This document shows positions 1 to 7,531 of a stretch of 30,500 nucleotides of DNA, one piece after another; the stretch's first letter is position 1, and every line of letters begins with the position of its first letter. The DNA lies in assembly GCA_051646185.1 (NCBI GenBank), contig JBOFCS010000209.1, forward strand, positions 1 through 30,500. The letters run 5' to 3'. The notes below the pieces were generated by a model that saw only the letters and a list, made by a program, of their open reading frames with translations, made no database searches and had not been told where the DNA came from. The translations under genes and the position numbers were made by a program. This DNA is from JBOFCS01 sp051646185 (lineage in GTDB: Bacteria > Actinomycetota > Actinomycetes > Mycobacteriales > Mycobacteriaceae).

Positions 1-1901
1 TCCCCCCTAGCGAGCAGATCATAGGTTGCATCATCGGCCAATGGAAGGGCTTCAAGATCAAGATCAATACCTCTATTGCTCTTGATATTTTCTATCGCAT
101 CACCAATCACAGTGAGATTGCGAAGCCCGAGAAAATCCATCTTCAGAAGACCGATCGCTTCACAAGAAGGATAATCCCAGCCGGTGATAATTGCCCCGTC
201 CTGAGCTCTCTTCCAGACTGGAATTGCATCGGTAAGCGGCTCCGAGGACATAATTACCGCACAAGCATGCACTCCAGCATTGCGAATCAGCCCCTCAAGA
301 CCTCGAGCCGTCTCATAAATCTTACGGACATCGGGGTCAGTGTCGATAAGCGCTCGAACTTCGGCGGCTTCTTTATACCTTTCATGAGTGGGATCGGTAA
401 TGCCAGCAACGGAAATATCTTTGGCCATAATCGGCGGAGGCAAGGCCTTCGTGATCCGATCAGCGATGGCAAAGCCGGGCTGACCAAACTGAACACGTGC
501 CGAATCTTTAAGTGCTGCTTTGGTTTTAATGGTTCCAAAAGTAATAACTTGCGCGACTCGATCATTGCCCCATTTTTCCGATGCGTACCGCACCATCTCC
601 CCGCGGCGACGATCATCAAAGTCGATATCGATATCGGGCATCGATACCCGCTCAGGATTAAGGAATCTCTCAAAGAGTAGCCCATGCGGAATCGGATCAA
701 TATTTGTGATACCCATCGCATAAGCGACTAAGGAACCAGCGGCCGAACCACGACCAGGACCAACCCGAATACCTACATTACGAGCATGATTAATCAAGTC
801 TGCAACGATGAGAAAATACGCAGGAAAACCCATCTCCAGAACAACACCAATTTCATACTCAGCTCTGGAAAGATATTCCTGAGCTATTCCAGCAGGAAAC
901 CGACGCTCTAAACCAGCCATTACCTCGTGACGCAACCAACTACCCTGATCATGACCCTCCGGCACCGGAAATACTGGCATCCGATCCCGGTGCTCCCACA
1001 CCTGGTCATAGGGCTGAACCCGCTCAGCAATCAATAATGTTGAATCACAAGCACCAGGAACCTCCTTGTCCCAGATCTCCCGCATCTCAGCAGCAGACTT
1101 TAGGTAATAACCATCACCATCAAATTTAAAACGAGTGGGATCGCTAAGGGTCTTTCCAGTTTGGATACATAACAACGCCTCATGGTTGACCGAAGCATCT
1201 TTGGTGACATAATGACAATCATTGGTCGCTAAAGGAGCGATATTGAGCTTTCTTCCAATCTCCAGTAGTCCTGCCCTCACCCGAGTTTCGATGGACAACC
1301 CATGGTCCATTAGCTCAAGGAAAAAGTTCTCAGCTCCCCAAATCTCTCGCCATTTTGCTGCGGCTTCCAAGGCTTCACGGTCTTGACCAAGCCTTAATCG
1401 AGTCTGCACCTCACCGGAAGGGCACCCTGTCGTGGCAATAATCCCCTGCGCATGCGCAGCAATTATTTCTTCATCCATCCGGGCCCATTTGCCCAGCTGA
1501 CCTTCAATAGAAGCAAGCGAAGAAAGCTTAAAAAGATTACGCAGCCCTGTTGCATTTTCCGCAACCATCGTCATATGGGTATACGAACCAGAACCAGAGA
1601 CATCATCAGATTTTTGACTCCGGTCCCCCCATAAAACCCTTTTAGTATTAAAGCGTGACTCTGGAGCAATATAAGCCTCGATACCAATGATGGGTTTGAT
1701 ACCAGCTTTTTTTGCCTCATTGTAAAACTCGCTTGCCCCATACATGTTGCCGTGGTCTGTCATGCCCACTGCAGACATGCCAAGTCTATTCGCCTCAGCA
1801 AATAACGGTGCTATCTTTGCCGCGCCATCTAACATTGAGTATTCAGTATGGTTATGAAGATGCACAAACGATCCGGTTAAGGACGAAGAATTATCGGACA
1901 C
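1..1901 (-). CDS. dnaE: DNA polymerase III subunit alpha (partial, 3' end beyond window)
   Basis: This is the catalytic subunit of the replicative DNA polymerase, which acts in the cytoplasm at the fork. I translated it from the minus strand; about 633 codons are present and the gene runs off the left edge. An N-terminal PHP domain starts at once (HLHNHTEYSMLDG, residues 14-26, then TDHGNMYG). The C-family palm carries the catalytic aspartates in PDIDIDFDD (near residue 420) and KMDFLGLRNL (near 587), with GPGRGSAAGSLV between domains. The start is GTG at 1901, with AGAAAGG six bases upstream. The tau-binding and OB regions lie outside the window. It is last of the minus-strand genes here and has its own 197-base upstream gap. 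The PHP domain and position suggest the essential replicative DnaE1 rather than the mutagenic DnaE2, but DnaE2 would share these motifs, so the paralogue is inferred. Confidence 0.96.
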   Translation of the reverse strand, partial: MSDNSSSLTGSFVHLHNHTEYSMLDGAAKIAPLFAEANRLGMSAVGMTDHGNMYGASEFYNEAKKAGIKPIIGIEAYIAPESRFNTKRVLWGDRSQKSDDVSGSGSYTHMTMVAENATGLRNLFKLSSLASIEGQLGKWARMDEEIIAAHAQGIIATTGCPSGEVQTRLRLGQDREALEAAAKWREIWGAENFFLELMDHGLSIETRVRAGLLEIGRKLNIAPLATNDCHYVTKDASVNHEALLCIQTGKTLSDPTRFKFDGDGYYLKSAAEMREIWDKEVPGACDSTLLIAERVQPYDQVWEHRDRMPVFPVPEGHDQGSWLRHEVMAGLERRFPAGIAQEYLSRAEYEIGVVLEMGFPAYFLIVADLINHARNVGIRVGPGRGSAAGSLVAYAMGITNIDPIPHGLLFERFLNPERVSMPDIDIDFDDRRRGEMVRYASEKWGNDRVAQVITFGTIKTKAALKDSARVQFGQPGFAIADRITKALPPPIMAKDISVAGITDPTHERYKEAAEVRALIDTDPDVRKIYETARGLEGLIRNAGVHACAVIMSSEPLTDAIPVWKRAQDGAIITGWDYPSCEAIGLLKMDFLGLRNLTVIGDAIENIKSNRGIDLDLEALPLADDATYDLLARG

Positions 1902-2098
1902 GCGAGCCTTTCTCAAACCTATTGTGAGTCACAATCTACAAGCAGATCAACTTAGTCACTAAGGGCTAGTTTAGAGGTAGAAACCGACAGCTTTGGGCAT
2001 GTCGGAATAACCAAGAAGTGTGTCGAGGATATTCCTGGCGACCAGAGTGACACCTCCGACTCAGCTGTCACTTGCGCCCCAGCTCAATCCCGCTCTGC
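1902..2098 (-). promoter_or_regulatory. dnaE upstream region with a perfect dyad
   Basis: This 197-base gap lies between the unrecognised secreted-protein gene and dnaE. Positions 1921-1935 read ATTGTGA-G-TCACAAT, a perfect 7-base inverted repeat around one central base, placed just upstream of the dnaE ribosome site (1907-1913). A weak promoter reading on the minus strand is TTGATC, 18 bases, CACAAT, which would put the dyad over the -10. No terminator with a T-run was seen after the upstream gene. The dyad is seen directly; its use as an operator is inference. Confidence 0.4.
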
Positions 2099-2773
2099 TT
2101 AATTTTCTGGCACTAGCCCGTCATCTGGTTGTGGAAGTACCACTGTTCTATGCTCGCTAAGCAGCGGCGATACCCCAATTCTTGAACCGAGAGCATCTTC
2201 GGGTAAAACCTCCACTATCCGGACCCGCGGCGCTATACGCAAGGCCTGCAAAGCAGAAAAATTAGCTCGAACCACTACCGCCGCAATACAGGCGCAACCA
2301 ACCTCAAGTCGATTCCGAGTCACATTGTTTACCGCCACCGACCTTGGGCTAAATCCCGTTATCGGAGTAAACCGAGCCGCCTCAGCAAGTACCTGCAGGA
2401 TTGACTCCGACGAACCAGGTACCGCAATCGTTATCAACGGAGTCTGCACCCGATCAAGCGGAACTCTAACTACTATTTGCGATACTCGAAGACCAGAAAG
2501 TAGGGCAATAGCCTCCTGTGGCATCAGCTCCTCAGCCAACGACACCAAGGCCCAACGCTTACCTTCTGGTCGCCCGCTCGCAAAACTCTCAGCGGAACGC
2601 ACTTGGTATTCAGAAACCAATTCTCCCGCTACTGGGCCAAGGACTTCGGCGGTACTGGGTTGGGAAACAACAGGATTAACAGTCCCCAATGAAAAGCAGA
2701 GCGCCAAAAACATCGCTACACAAATTGCCACACGCTTAGCTAAAAATGTCGACGAAGAATACGAGTTAGGCAT
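2099..2773 (-). CDS. Hypothetical secreted or membrane-anchored protein
   Basis: I do not recognise this 224-residue protein. Residues 13-33 form a hydrophobic stretch after a short polar N-terminus with a lysine-arginine pair, which fits a signal peptide or a single N-terminal membrane anchor with the rest outside. The remainder is Ala/Val/Leu-rich and alternates short hydrophobic segments with charged ones, which looks like a small alpha/beta domain. It has one CxC pair (GCACIA, about residue 158) and a proline-rich acidic tail. No lipobox is visible. The ATG at 2773 overlaps the end of the pseudouridine synthase gene by 8 bases, so the two are probably translationally coupled. The tight spacing and signal-like N-terminus argue that it is a real gene, though no function can be given. 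Confidence 0.75.
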   Translation of the reverse strand: MPNSYSSSTFLAKRVAICVAMFLALCFSLGTVNPVVSQPSTAEVLGPVAGELVSEYQVRSAESFASGRPEGKRWALVSLAEELMPQEAIALLSGLRVSQIVVRVPLDRVQTPLITIAVPGSSESILQVLAEAARFTPITGFSPRSVAVNNVTRNRLEVGCACIAAVVVRANFSALQALRIAPRVRIVEVLPEDALGSRIGVSPLLSEHRTVVLPQPDDGLVPEN

Positions 2774-3692
2774 TACGTAATACTTCTAATGCGTATCGCA
2801 GATCAGCTGGATACTCGCTTGTAATTTCCAGCCACCGACCATCTGCAGGATGGGAAAATCCTAGCGAATGTGCATGCAACCATTGACGTTCCAACCCCAA
2901 ACGGGCCGCTAATGTTGGATCAGCACCGTAGGTTGGATCGCCACAACATGGATGCCTAAGTGCCGCAAAGTGAACACGGATCTGATGCGTTCTCCCAGTC
3001 TCCAAATGCACATCAAGCAAACTCGCAGATTGAAAGGCCTCGATGGTGTCATAGTGAGTGACACTTGGCCTACCGTCAGAAGTAACGGCAAACTTCCAAT
3101 CACTACTTCTATGGCGCCCTATCGGTGCATCAATAGTGCCACTACTCGGATCAGGATGTCCCTGGACTAATGCGTGATAGCGTTTTTCCACTGTTCTTTG
3201 TTTAAAAGCACGTTTTAGCAACGTGTAAGCCCGCTCTGACGTGGCAACTACCATGACTCCGGAAGTTCCCACATCAAGTCGATGCACAATACCCTGGCGC
3301 TCATGTGCTCCCGAGGTAGAGATTCGGAAACCTGCTGCCACAAGACCACCAATAACCGTTGGACCTGTCCACCCCACTGAAGCGTGAGCAGCAACCCCCA
3401 CCGGTTTATTGACAACAACTAGATCCTCGTCCGAATGCAGAATCTCCATTCCCTCAGCGGGAACCGCTTCGATCGTTAAAGGGCGCTCCGGCTCCGGCAG
3501 CTCAACCTCGAGCCACAGCCCTGCGGCCAGTCGGTCAGATTTTCCGGCAACCTGACCATCTATGTGTACTGCCCCTTCTTCGGCAAGTTGTGCTGCAACA
3601 GTACGAGAGAGCCCTAACAATCTCGCCAATCCAGCATCTACTCGCAGACCTGCTAAACCATCAGGAATGGGCATAGAACGTGTCTCACGCAT
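2766..3692 (-). CDS. rluD: RluA-family pseudouridine synthase (RluD-like)
   Basis: This enzyme converts selected uridines of RNA to pseudouridine; RluD itself acts on helix 69 of 23S rRNA. The protein has 308 residues, normal for the family. Residues 11-70 form an S4-like RNA-binding domain (LDAGLARLLGLSR type). The catalytic domain follows, with NKPVGVAAH near 95-103 and the signature HRLDVGTSGVMVVA, whose catalytic aspartate is D140. LETGRTHQIRVHF is the conserved block near residue 230. The start ATG overlaps the lspA stop by one base (TAATG), and the lspA-rluD pairing is common in many bacteria. It is called RluD-like because the subfamily target (RluA, RluC or RluD) cannot be settled from the motif alone. 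Confidence 0.93.
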   Translation of the reverse strand: MRETRSMPIPDGLAGLRVDAGLARLLGLSRTVAAQLAEEGAVHIDGQVAGKSDRLAAGLWLEVELPEPERPLTIEAVPAEGMEILHSDEDLVVVNKPVGVAAHASVGWTGPTVIGGLVAAGFRISTSGAHERQGIVHRLDVGTSGVMVVATSERAYTLLKRAFKQRTVEKRYHALVQGHPDPSSGTIDAPIGRHRSSDWKFAVTSDGRPSVTHYDTIEAFQSASLLDVHLETGRTHQIRVHFAALRHPCCGDPTYGADPTLAARLGLERQWLHAHSLGFSHPADGRWLEITSEYPADLRYALEVLRNA

Positions 3693-4303
3693 TAGTTTTT
3701 TTCACTGTCTATTGATGACTCAATTATGGATTGACGTTGCGAACCATCAAATTCCACGCCTTTTAGCGATAGCCCTACCATGAGTAAGGCACCACAAACT
3801 ATCGAAGAATCAGCAATGTTAAAGACCGGCCACCAACCCACCGAAATAAAATCAACAACATGCCCCTGCAATGGTCCTGGGGTGCGGAAAAATCTATCGA
3901 TCAGGTTTCCCAGCGCCCCGCCAAGAACCAGTGCCAACCCGGTCACCCACCAAAGCGAAACCAGACGACGCCCCCACATAACAATTCCTACTACCACAGC
4001 AATCGCAACGACGGTGAGCACCCAGGTCATGCCAGTTGCCATGGAAAAAGCGGCACCTGGATTTCTTACAACTGTGAAGCGCACAACATTACCGATGACA
4101 TCAATGGTGCTATTTGAGTTTTCCAGTCGAGCAACCGCCAAACACTTAGTCAATATATCCATGCAAACAATAATCAGAGCAAGGCCTACCAACTGTGGTC
4201 TGCGTCCAACCGAAGAACTGCGTTTGCCTGCAGTTTCCTGAGAAACCTTAGCCGGTTTTTCTTTACTGGTAGTCACTTCACTCATTGATCGCTCATCACT
4301 CAC
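3692..4303 (-). CDS. lspA: Prolipoprotein signal peptidase (signal peptidase II)
   Basis: This inner-membrane aspartyl protease cleaves the signal peptide of diacylglyceryl-modified lipoproteins. With the GTG start at 4303 it has 203 residues, including a basic, polar N-terminal extension of about 35 residues before the first of four membrane helices. Family blocks are DILTK, VVRNPGAAFS (79-87), GGALGNLIDR with catalytic D136, and FNIADSSI with catalytic D165. I prefer 4303 because AAGGGA lies ten bases upstream; the longest frame starts at GTG 4342, only eight bases past a large hairpin and without a ribosome site, and ATG 4285 is a third choice. It is transcribed with rluD (TAATG overlap). 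A lipoprotein gene, a likely substrate, lies just upstream. Confidence 0.93.
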   Translation of the reverse strand: MSDERSMSEVTTSKEKPAKVSQETAGKRSSSVGRRPQLVGLALIIVCMDILTKCLAVARLENSNSTIDVIGNVVRFTVVRNPGAAFSMATGMTWVLTVVAIAVVVGIVMWGRRLVSLWWVTGLALVLGGALGNLIDRFFRTPGPLQGHVVDFISVGWWPVFNIADSSIVCGALLMVGLSLKGVEFDGSQRQSIIESSIDSEKN

Positions 4304-4349
4304 AGCTCTATCATCCCTTACTGCACTGTTTGCGGCGACCACCCATCTT

Positions 4350-4395
4350 GCTAGTAATGCCGATACCCGCTTTTATGGGTATCGGCATTACTAGC
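4350..4395. repeat. Perfect 19-bp inverted repeat between lipoprotein gene and lspA
   Basis: Positions 4350-4368 and 4377-4395 are exact inverted copies (GCTAGTAATGCCGATACCC and its complement) around an 8-base loop. The hairpin sits 19 bases after the lipoprotein stop and 46 bases before the preferred lspA start. It is strong enough to stop or pause transcription, but neither strand has a T-run after the stem, so it is not a standard intrinsic terminator. It could also protect the 3' end of the lipoprotein mRNA. Confidence 0.85.
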
Positions 4396-4414
4396 AAAAC
4401 GATAAATCTAGAAA

Positions 4415-4900
4415 CTAAACAGGGCAAGCAGGTGAGGTAACGCTCAAGGTTTTCAGAAGGCTACACGCCCAGACATTGGACAGCTTCCAGGTCCCATTCT
4501 CGTAAACAAACTCTGCGTTTGCCTGGTTTAGCTGGCCGTCAAGAGTTAATTCTATGGCAGCTGTTGCCGTAGTTCCGTCAACAAGCACAGGGTCGATTAC
4601 CTTAGCCGTAACTTTGTTGTTCTGAGTTCCAGCAATCAGCTGATCAAACAGTGCAGGATCAGCTTCAGAACCCTGCACTAGCACTGTTTTCTCTGCTGCA
4701 GGAACTGCTGGATCGAGAGCCTTGACCAGGTAAGCATTTAGCTGCTCAGCAGTTGGGGTTGGCGCTGCCTCAGTAGAAACCATAACGCTTGTAGTTTTTG
4801 ATGAAGTGGAATCACTTTTTTTCCCTTCATCACCACAGGCCGATATCGATAAAGCTGCAATAAGGGCCACACCAGCAATAACTGACTTACGGAGATTCAA
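4415..4900 (-). CDS. Mtb12-like lipoprotein
   Basis: This is a 161-residue exported lipoprotein. The N-terminus has two basic residues, a hydrophobic core and a lipobox ISAC with the acylated cysteine at C22, followed by a charged, Ser/Thr-rich linker to about residue 50. The folded part (50-155) resembles the C-terminal domain of the mycobacterial low-molecular-weight antigen Mtb12/CFP-2: LDPAVPAAEKTVLVQG, then an Ala-rich beta segment, then ENGTWKLSNVWACSLL. C146 and C159 could form a disulphide. The start is TTG at 4900, chosen because AAAGGG lies eight bases upstream and no better in-frame codon exists. It is divergent from the asparaginase gene and upstream of lspA. The Mtb12 link rests on remembered family pattern, and its role is unknown. 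Confidence 0.85.
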   Translation of the reverse strand: MNLRKSVIAGVALIAALSISACGDEGKKSDSTSSKTTSVMVSTEAAPTPTAEQLNAYLVKALDPAVPAAEKTVLVQGSEADPALFDQLIAGTQNNKVTAKVIDPVLVDGTTATAAIELTLDGQLNQANAEFVYENGTWKLSNVWACSLLKTLSVTSPACPV

Positions 4901-5111
4901 CAGATCATCCCTTTCTTATATTCTTACCATTGTGTTAGGTCGCGATAGCGCAACCTGGTCAACTCCACTATCGCATCACACTATGTCGTTTTGGTCACAT
5001 TTTGGTCTCACTTTAGTAGTAGCAATACTTTTTTGGGACAATCACTGCAGTTCAGAATATCTTTATAAGAATTCTCCAAGAAAATATCTCGGAAAGGATT
5101 GTGACCTCTAG
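4901..5111. promoter_or_regulatory. Divergent intergenic region, lipoprotein gene / asparaginase gene
   Basis: These 211 bases must hold both promoters. On the plus strand, TTGGGA (5033-5038) and GAATAT (5055-5060) are 16 bases apart and are a weak promoter candidate for the asparaginase gene. On the minus strand, TTGACC (4957-4962) has only a poor -10 partner (TAACAC, 19 bases away). The stretch is AT-rich. No clear operator dyad was found. Confidence 0.3.
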
Positions 5112-6101
5112 ATGACGGTTGTGATCATCGGAACCGGCGGCACCATCGCCAGCACAAGCTCTCCTAGCAACACAAAAATCCCTACCACTGCCGTACAAGA
5201 TTTGCTTACCACTTTTTCTCTTAAGAACAGCACAGTAAGCGAAGTAGCAATTGTTACCAGCAATATCCTAAGCAAAGACAGTGCCAGTCTTAATTTAACC
5301 GATTACGATCTCATCAGAGACTCTGTTTGCACTGCACTCGCAGATCCTCACTGCCAAGGAATTGTTATTACTCATGGCACTGACACTATGGAGGAAACGG
5401 CCTTCCTGATAGATCTGACCTGTTCAGATTCTCGCCCTATTGTATTCACTGGCGCCCAACGTAGCGCTGATGATCCACAAACCGATGGTCCCGGAAATTT
5501 ACGCGCAGCCATTGCGGTGGCCAGCTCAGTTGGTGCACACAATCTTGGTGTCTTAATTAGCTTCTCAACTACAGTCTTTCCAGCTCGAAACACCACCAAA
5601 GTCCACTTATCGCATATCCAAGGGTTCAGCAATCCACAAATAATTGGCCACGTTTACGATGATAATTTTCAGCGGAATCCAGTTTTAACAAATACTTTTA
5701 TCCGTAAAACTCTTACCCCACAAAAACCCTTTTCGGAAAATCGTGTGGATATAATCGCTTGTTACCCTGGGGTCGATCGCACTGCAATTGATTCTTATGT
5801 CTCCGCCGGAACTAAGGGAATTATATTGCAATCCATGGGATCTGGTAATGTTAATGACTCGATAGTGGAAGCTGTTAAAGAATACACAGACAAGGGGATA
5901 GTATTTTTAGTTTCTACCAGAGTTCCCTACGGCGAAGTACTTCCGACCTATGGAGGCGGTGGAGGTGGCGCAGACCTACACTCAGCCGGAGCCATCTTTG
6001 TACCACAACTGCGATCTCATCAGGCTCGTATTTTGCTAATTGCATTACTAGCAAGTGACACAGACATACCTGAAGGCGTCAACGAGTTTGGTTGGACTTA
6101 G
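5112..6101 (+). CDS. ansA: L-asparaginase
   Basis: This enzyme hydrolyses L-asparagine to aspartate and ammonia. The protein has 329 residues, normal for the bacterial family. Active-site motifs are intact: TGGTIAS at 8-14 with nucleophile T11, HGTDTMEETA with T90 and D91, and a lysine in the NTTK motif (K163), matching the Thr-Lys-Asp triad. GGGGGGADL near 281 is the conserved C-terminal glycine loop. There is no signal peptide, so it should be cytoplasmic. ATG 5112 directly follows an in-frame TAG, which fixes the start; AAAGGA lies about 13 bases upstream, rather far. It is the only plus-strand gene in the window and ends five bases from the dinB stop. The ansA symbol follows common use; the type I/II class is not resolved. 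Confidence 0.93.
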   Translation: MTVVIIGTGGTIASTSSPSNTKIPTTAVQDLLTTFSLKNSTVSEVAIVTSNILSKDSASLNLTDYDLIRDSVCTALADPHCQGIVITHGTDTMEETAFLIDLTCSDSRPIVFTGAQRSADDPQTDGPGNLRAAIAVASSVGAHNLGVLISFSTTVFPARNTTKVHLSHIQGFSNPQIIGHVYDDNFQRNPVLTNTFIRKTLTPQKPFSENRVDIIACYPGVDRTAIDSYVSAGTKGIILQSMGSGNVNDSIVEAVKEYTDKGIVFLVSTRVPYGEVLPTYGGGGGGADLHSAGAIFVPQLRSHQARILLIALLASDTDIPEGVNEFGWT

Positions 6102-6106
6102 CAACT

Positions 6107-7516
6107 CTAGCCTTCGATCAGAAAATCTGGCCAATCAATGCTTTGGAGCGGATCAGCTGATTGTAACTTCTGTTCGTCTGCACTAAAAGATCTAACAAAT
6201 CCAACTCCGGTACTACGAGTTTCAAATCGAACCGTCATCACACCATGCCCTACCCCCTGAATCCAGCCATGACCATGATCAGGATGCTCAACATCTTGAC
6301 CTGTAAACCATCGATTTTTTTCTTGCTTTTCCCGAACCAACACCAACGCTGCATCCGAGTCCAGATTCTCCGAGTTTTCGAGGTCGCTAGAAAAACTAAG
6401 AGCATCAAGATCGGGGAACAAAGAATCTTGCAGGACAATTGCCAACCCTGAAAACCCAATTCCGACCAGACGAATAGGACCAATTTCTTGTGGATCAACG
6501 ACCAAACGTTGAGCTGTTGCACTAAGAAGTTGTTTATCAATTGTTGGATAAGGCAAAGTCATTGACCTGCTTAGCACATTCATATCGGTTTTTTTGAGTT
6601 TCACACTCACTGTTCGAGCCCCCCTTCCATCACGTAATAGCCGAGTAAATGCTTGTTCCGTGCTACGCTCAACGGCCAACCGCAATTCTGCTAAAGTTTT
6701 CACATCCTCAACAAAGGTACTCTCGGCGCTAATCTGCTTTGCTTGAGAACGTTCCAACACCGGTCGATCATCTTCTCCTTGAGCAAGCCGATGAAGACTA
6801 GGACCTAGTGCCCCGCCAAGCACCGAACTGACTTCTACCGAAGACATTCGCGCAAAGTCCGAAATGGTATCAACCCCCAATCTATGAAGTTTTTCTCCTG
6901 CCACCGGTCCAATACCCCACAATTTTCGTACCGGTAAATCAGCCAATAGTTGCGCCTGGTTATCTCGTGAAACAATAAAAATCCCATTAGGTTTAGCAAG
7001 TCCTGAAGCTATTTTAGCGATTTGCTTACCAGTGCCAGCCCCCACCGATGCAATCAGCCCCGTTTCGTCCAATATTCGCTTTCGTAGCAGCTGACAAAAC
7101 TGTTCCACAACTGGTACTGAGACTCCGGCTAACTCAACTGGCTCAATAAATGCCTCATCGAACGAGAGCTGCTCTAATACCGGAAACATTTGGCGAATAG
7201 TGTGAAAAACTCGACGACTAGCAAAATTGTATAAAGCAATCCGCGGTGGGAGAACAACTGCTGTTAAACCAACCAACCTGCGCGCCTGATGCATTGGCAT
7301 AGCTGATCTTGCCCCAAATAATCGAGCCTCATAACTTGCCCCCGCAACGACCCCACGCCCCCCAGTGCCTCCGACCAACACTGGGCGCCCCACAAGTGTA
7401 GGCCTAGTTAGCTGTTCTACCGAGGCAAAAAAGGCATCCATATCCACATGGAGAACCCACCGATGCCCTGGCTGCGACTGATCTCTAGCAGTATTCATCT
7501 CCTGATCCCATACCAT
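6107..7516 (-). CDS. dinB: DNA polymerase IV (Y-family translesion polymerase)
   Basis: This is an error-prone polymerase for translesion synthesis. Palm motifs are present: HVDMDAFFASVEQ with metal ligand D25 and a steric-gate phenylalanine pair (29-30), and LSFDEAFIEP with D120 and E121. Helix-hairpin-helix segments around LWGIGPVAGEKLHRLGV (about 200) and the little-finger domain (about 255-365) follow. After the usual end, a further 90 or so residues form an extension with HPDHGHGWIQG and GHGVMTVRFETR, as in actinobacterial DinB proteins, so at 469 residues it is longer than the E. coli enzyme (about 350). ATG 7516 begins 15 bases after the ileS stop codon; ATG 7498 is an alternative. No clear ribosome site fits either start. 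It probably shares a transcript with ileS. Confidence 0.94.
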   Translation of the reverse strand: MVWDQEMNTARDQSQPGHRWVLHVDMDAFFASVEQLTRPTLVGRPVLVGGTGGRGVVAGASYEARLFGARSAMPMHQARRLVGLTAVVLPPRIALYNFASRRVFHTIRQMFPVLEQLSFDEAFIEPVELAGVSVPVVEQFCQLLRKRILDETGLIASVGAGTGKQIAKIASGLAKPNGIFIVSRDNQAQLLADLPVRKLWGIGPVAGEKLHRLGVDTISDFARMSSVEVSSVLGGALGPSLHRLAQGEDDRPVLERSQAKQISAESTFVEDVKTLAELRLAVERSTEQAFTRLLRDGRGARTVSVKLKKTDMNVLSRSMTLPYPTIDKQLLSATAQRLVVDPQEIGPIRLVGIGFSGLAIVLQDSLFPDLDALSFSSDLENSENLDSDAALVLVREKQEKNRWFTGQDVEHPDHGHGWIQGVGHGVMTVRFETRSTGVGFVRSFSADEQKLQSADPLQSIDWPDFLIEG

Positions 7517-7531
7517 CTGCTCGGATAATCA

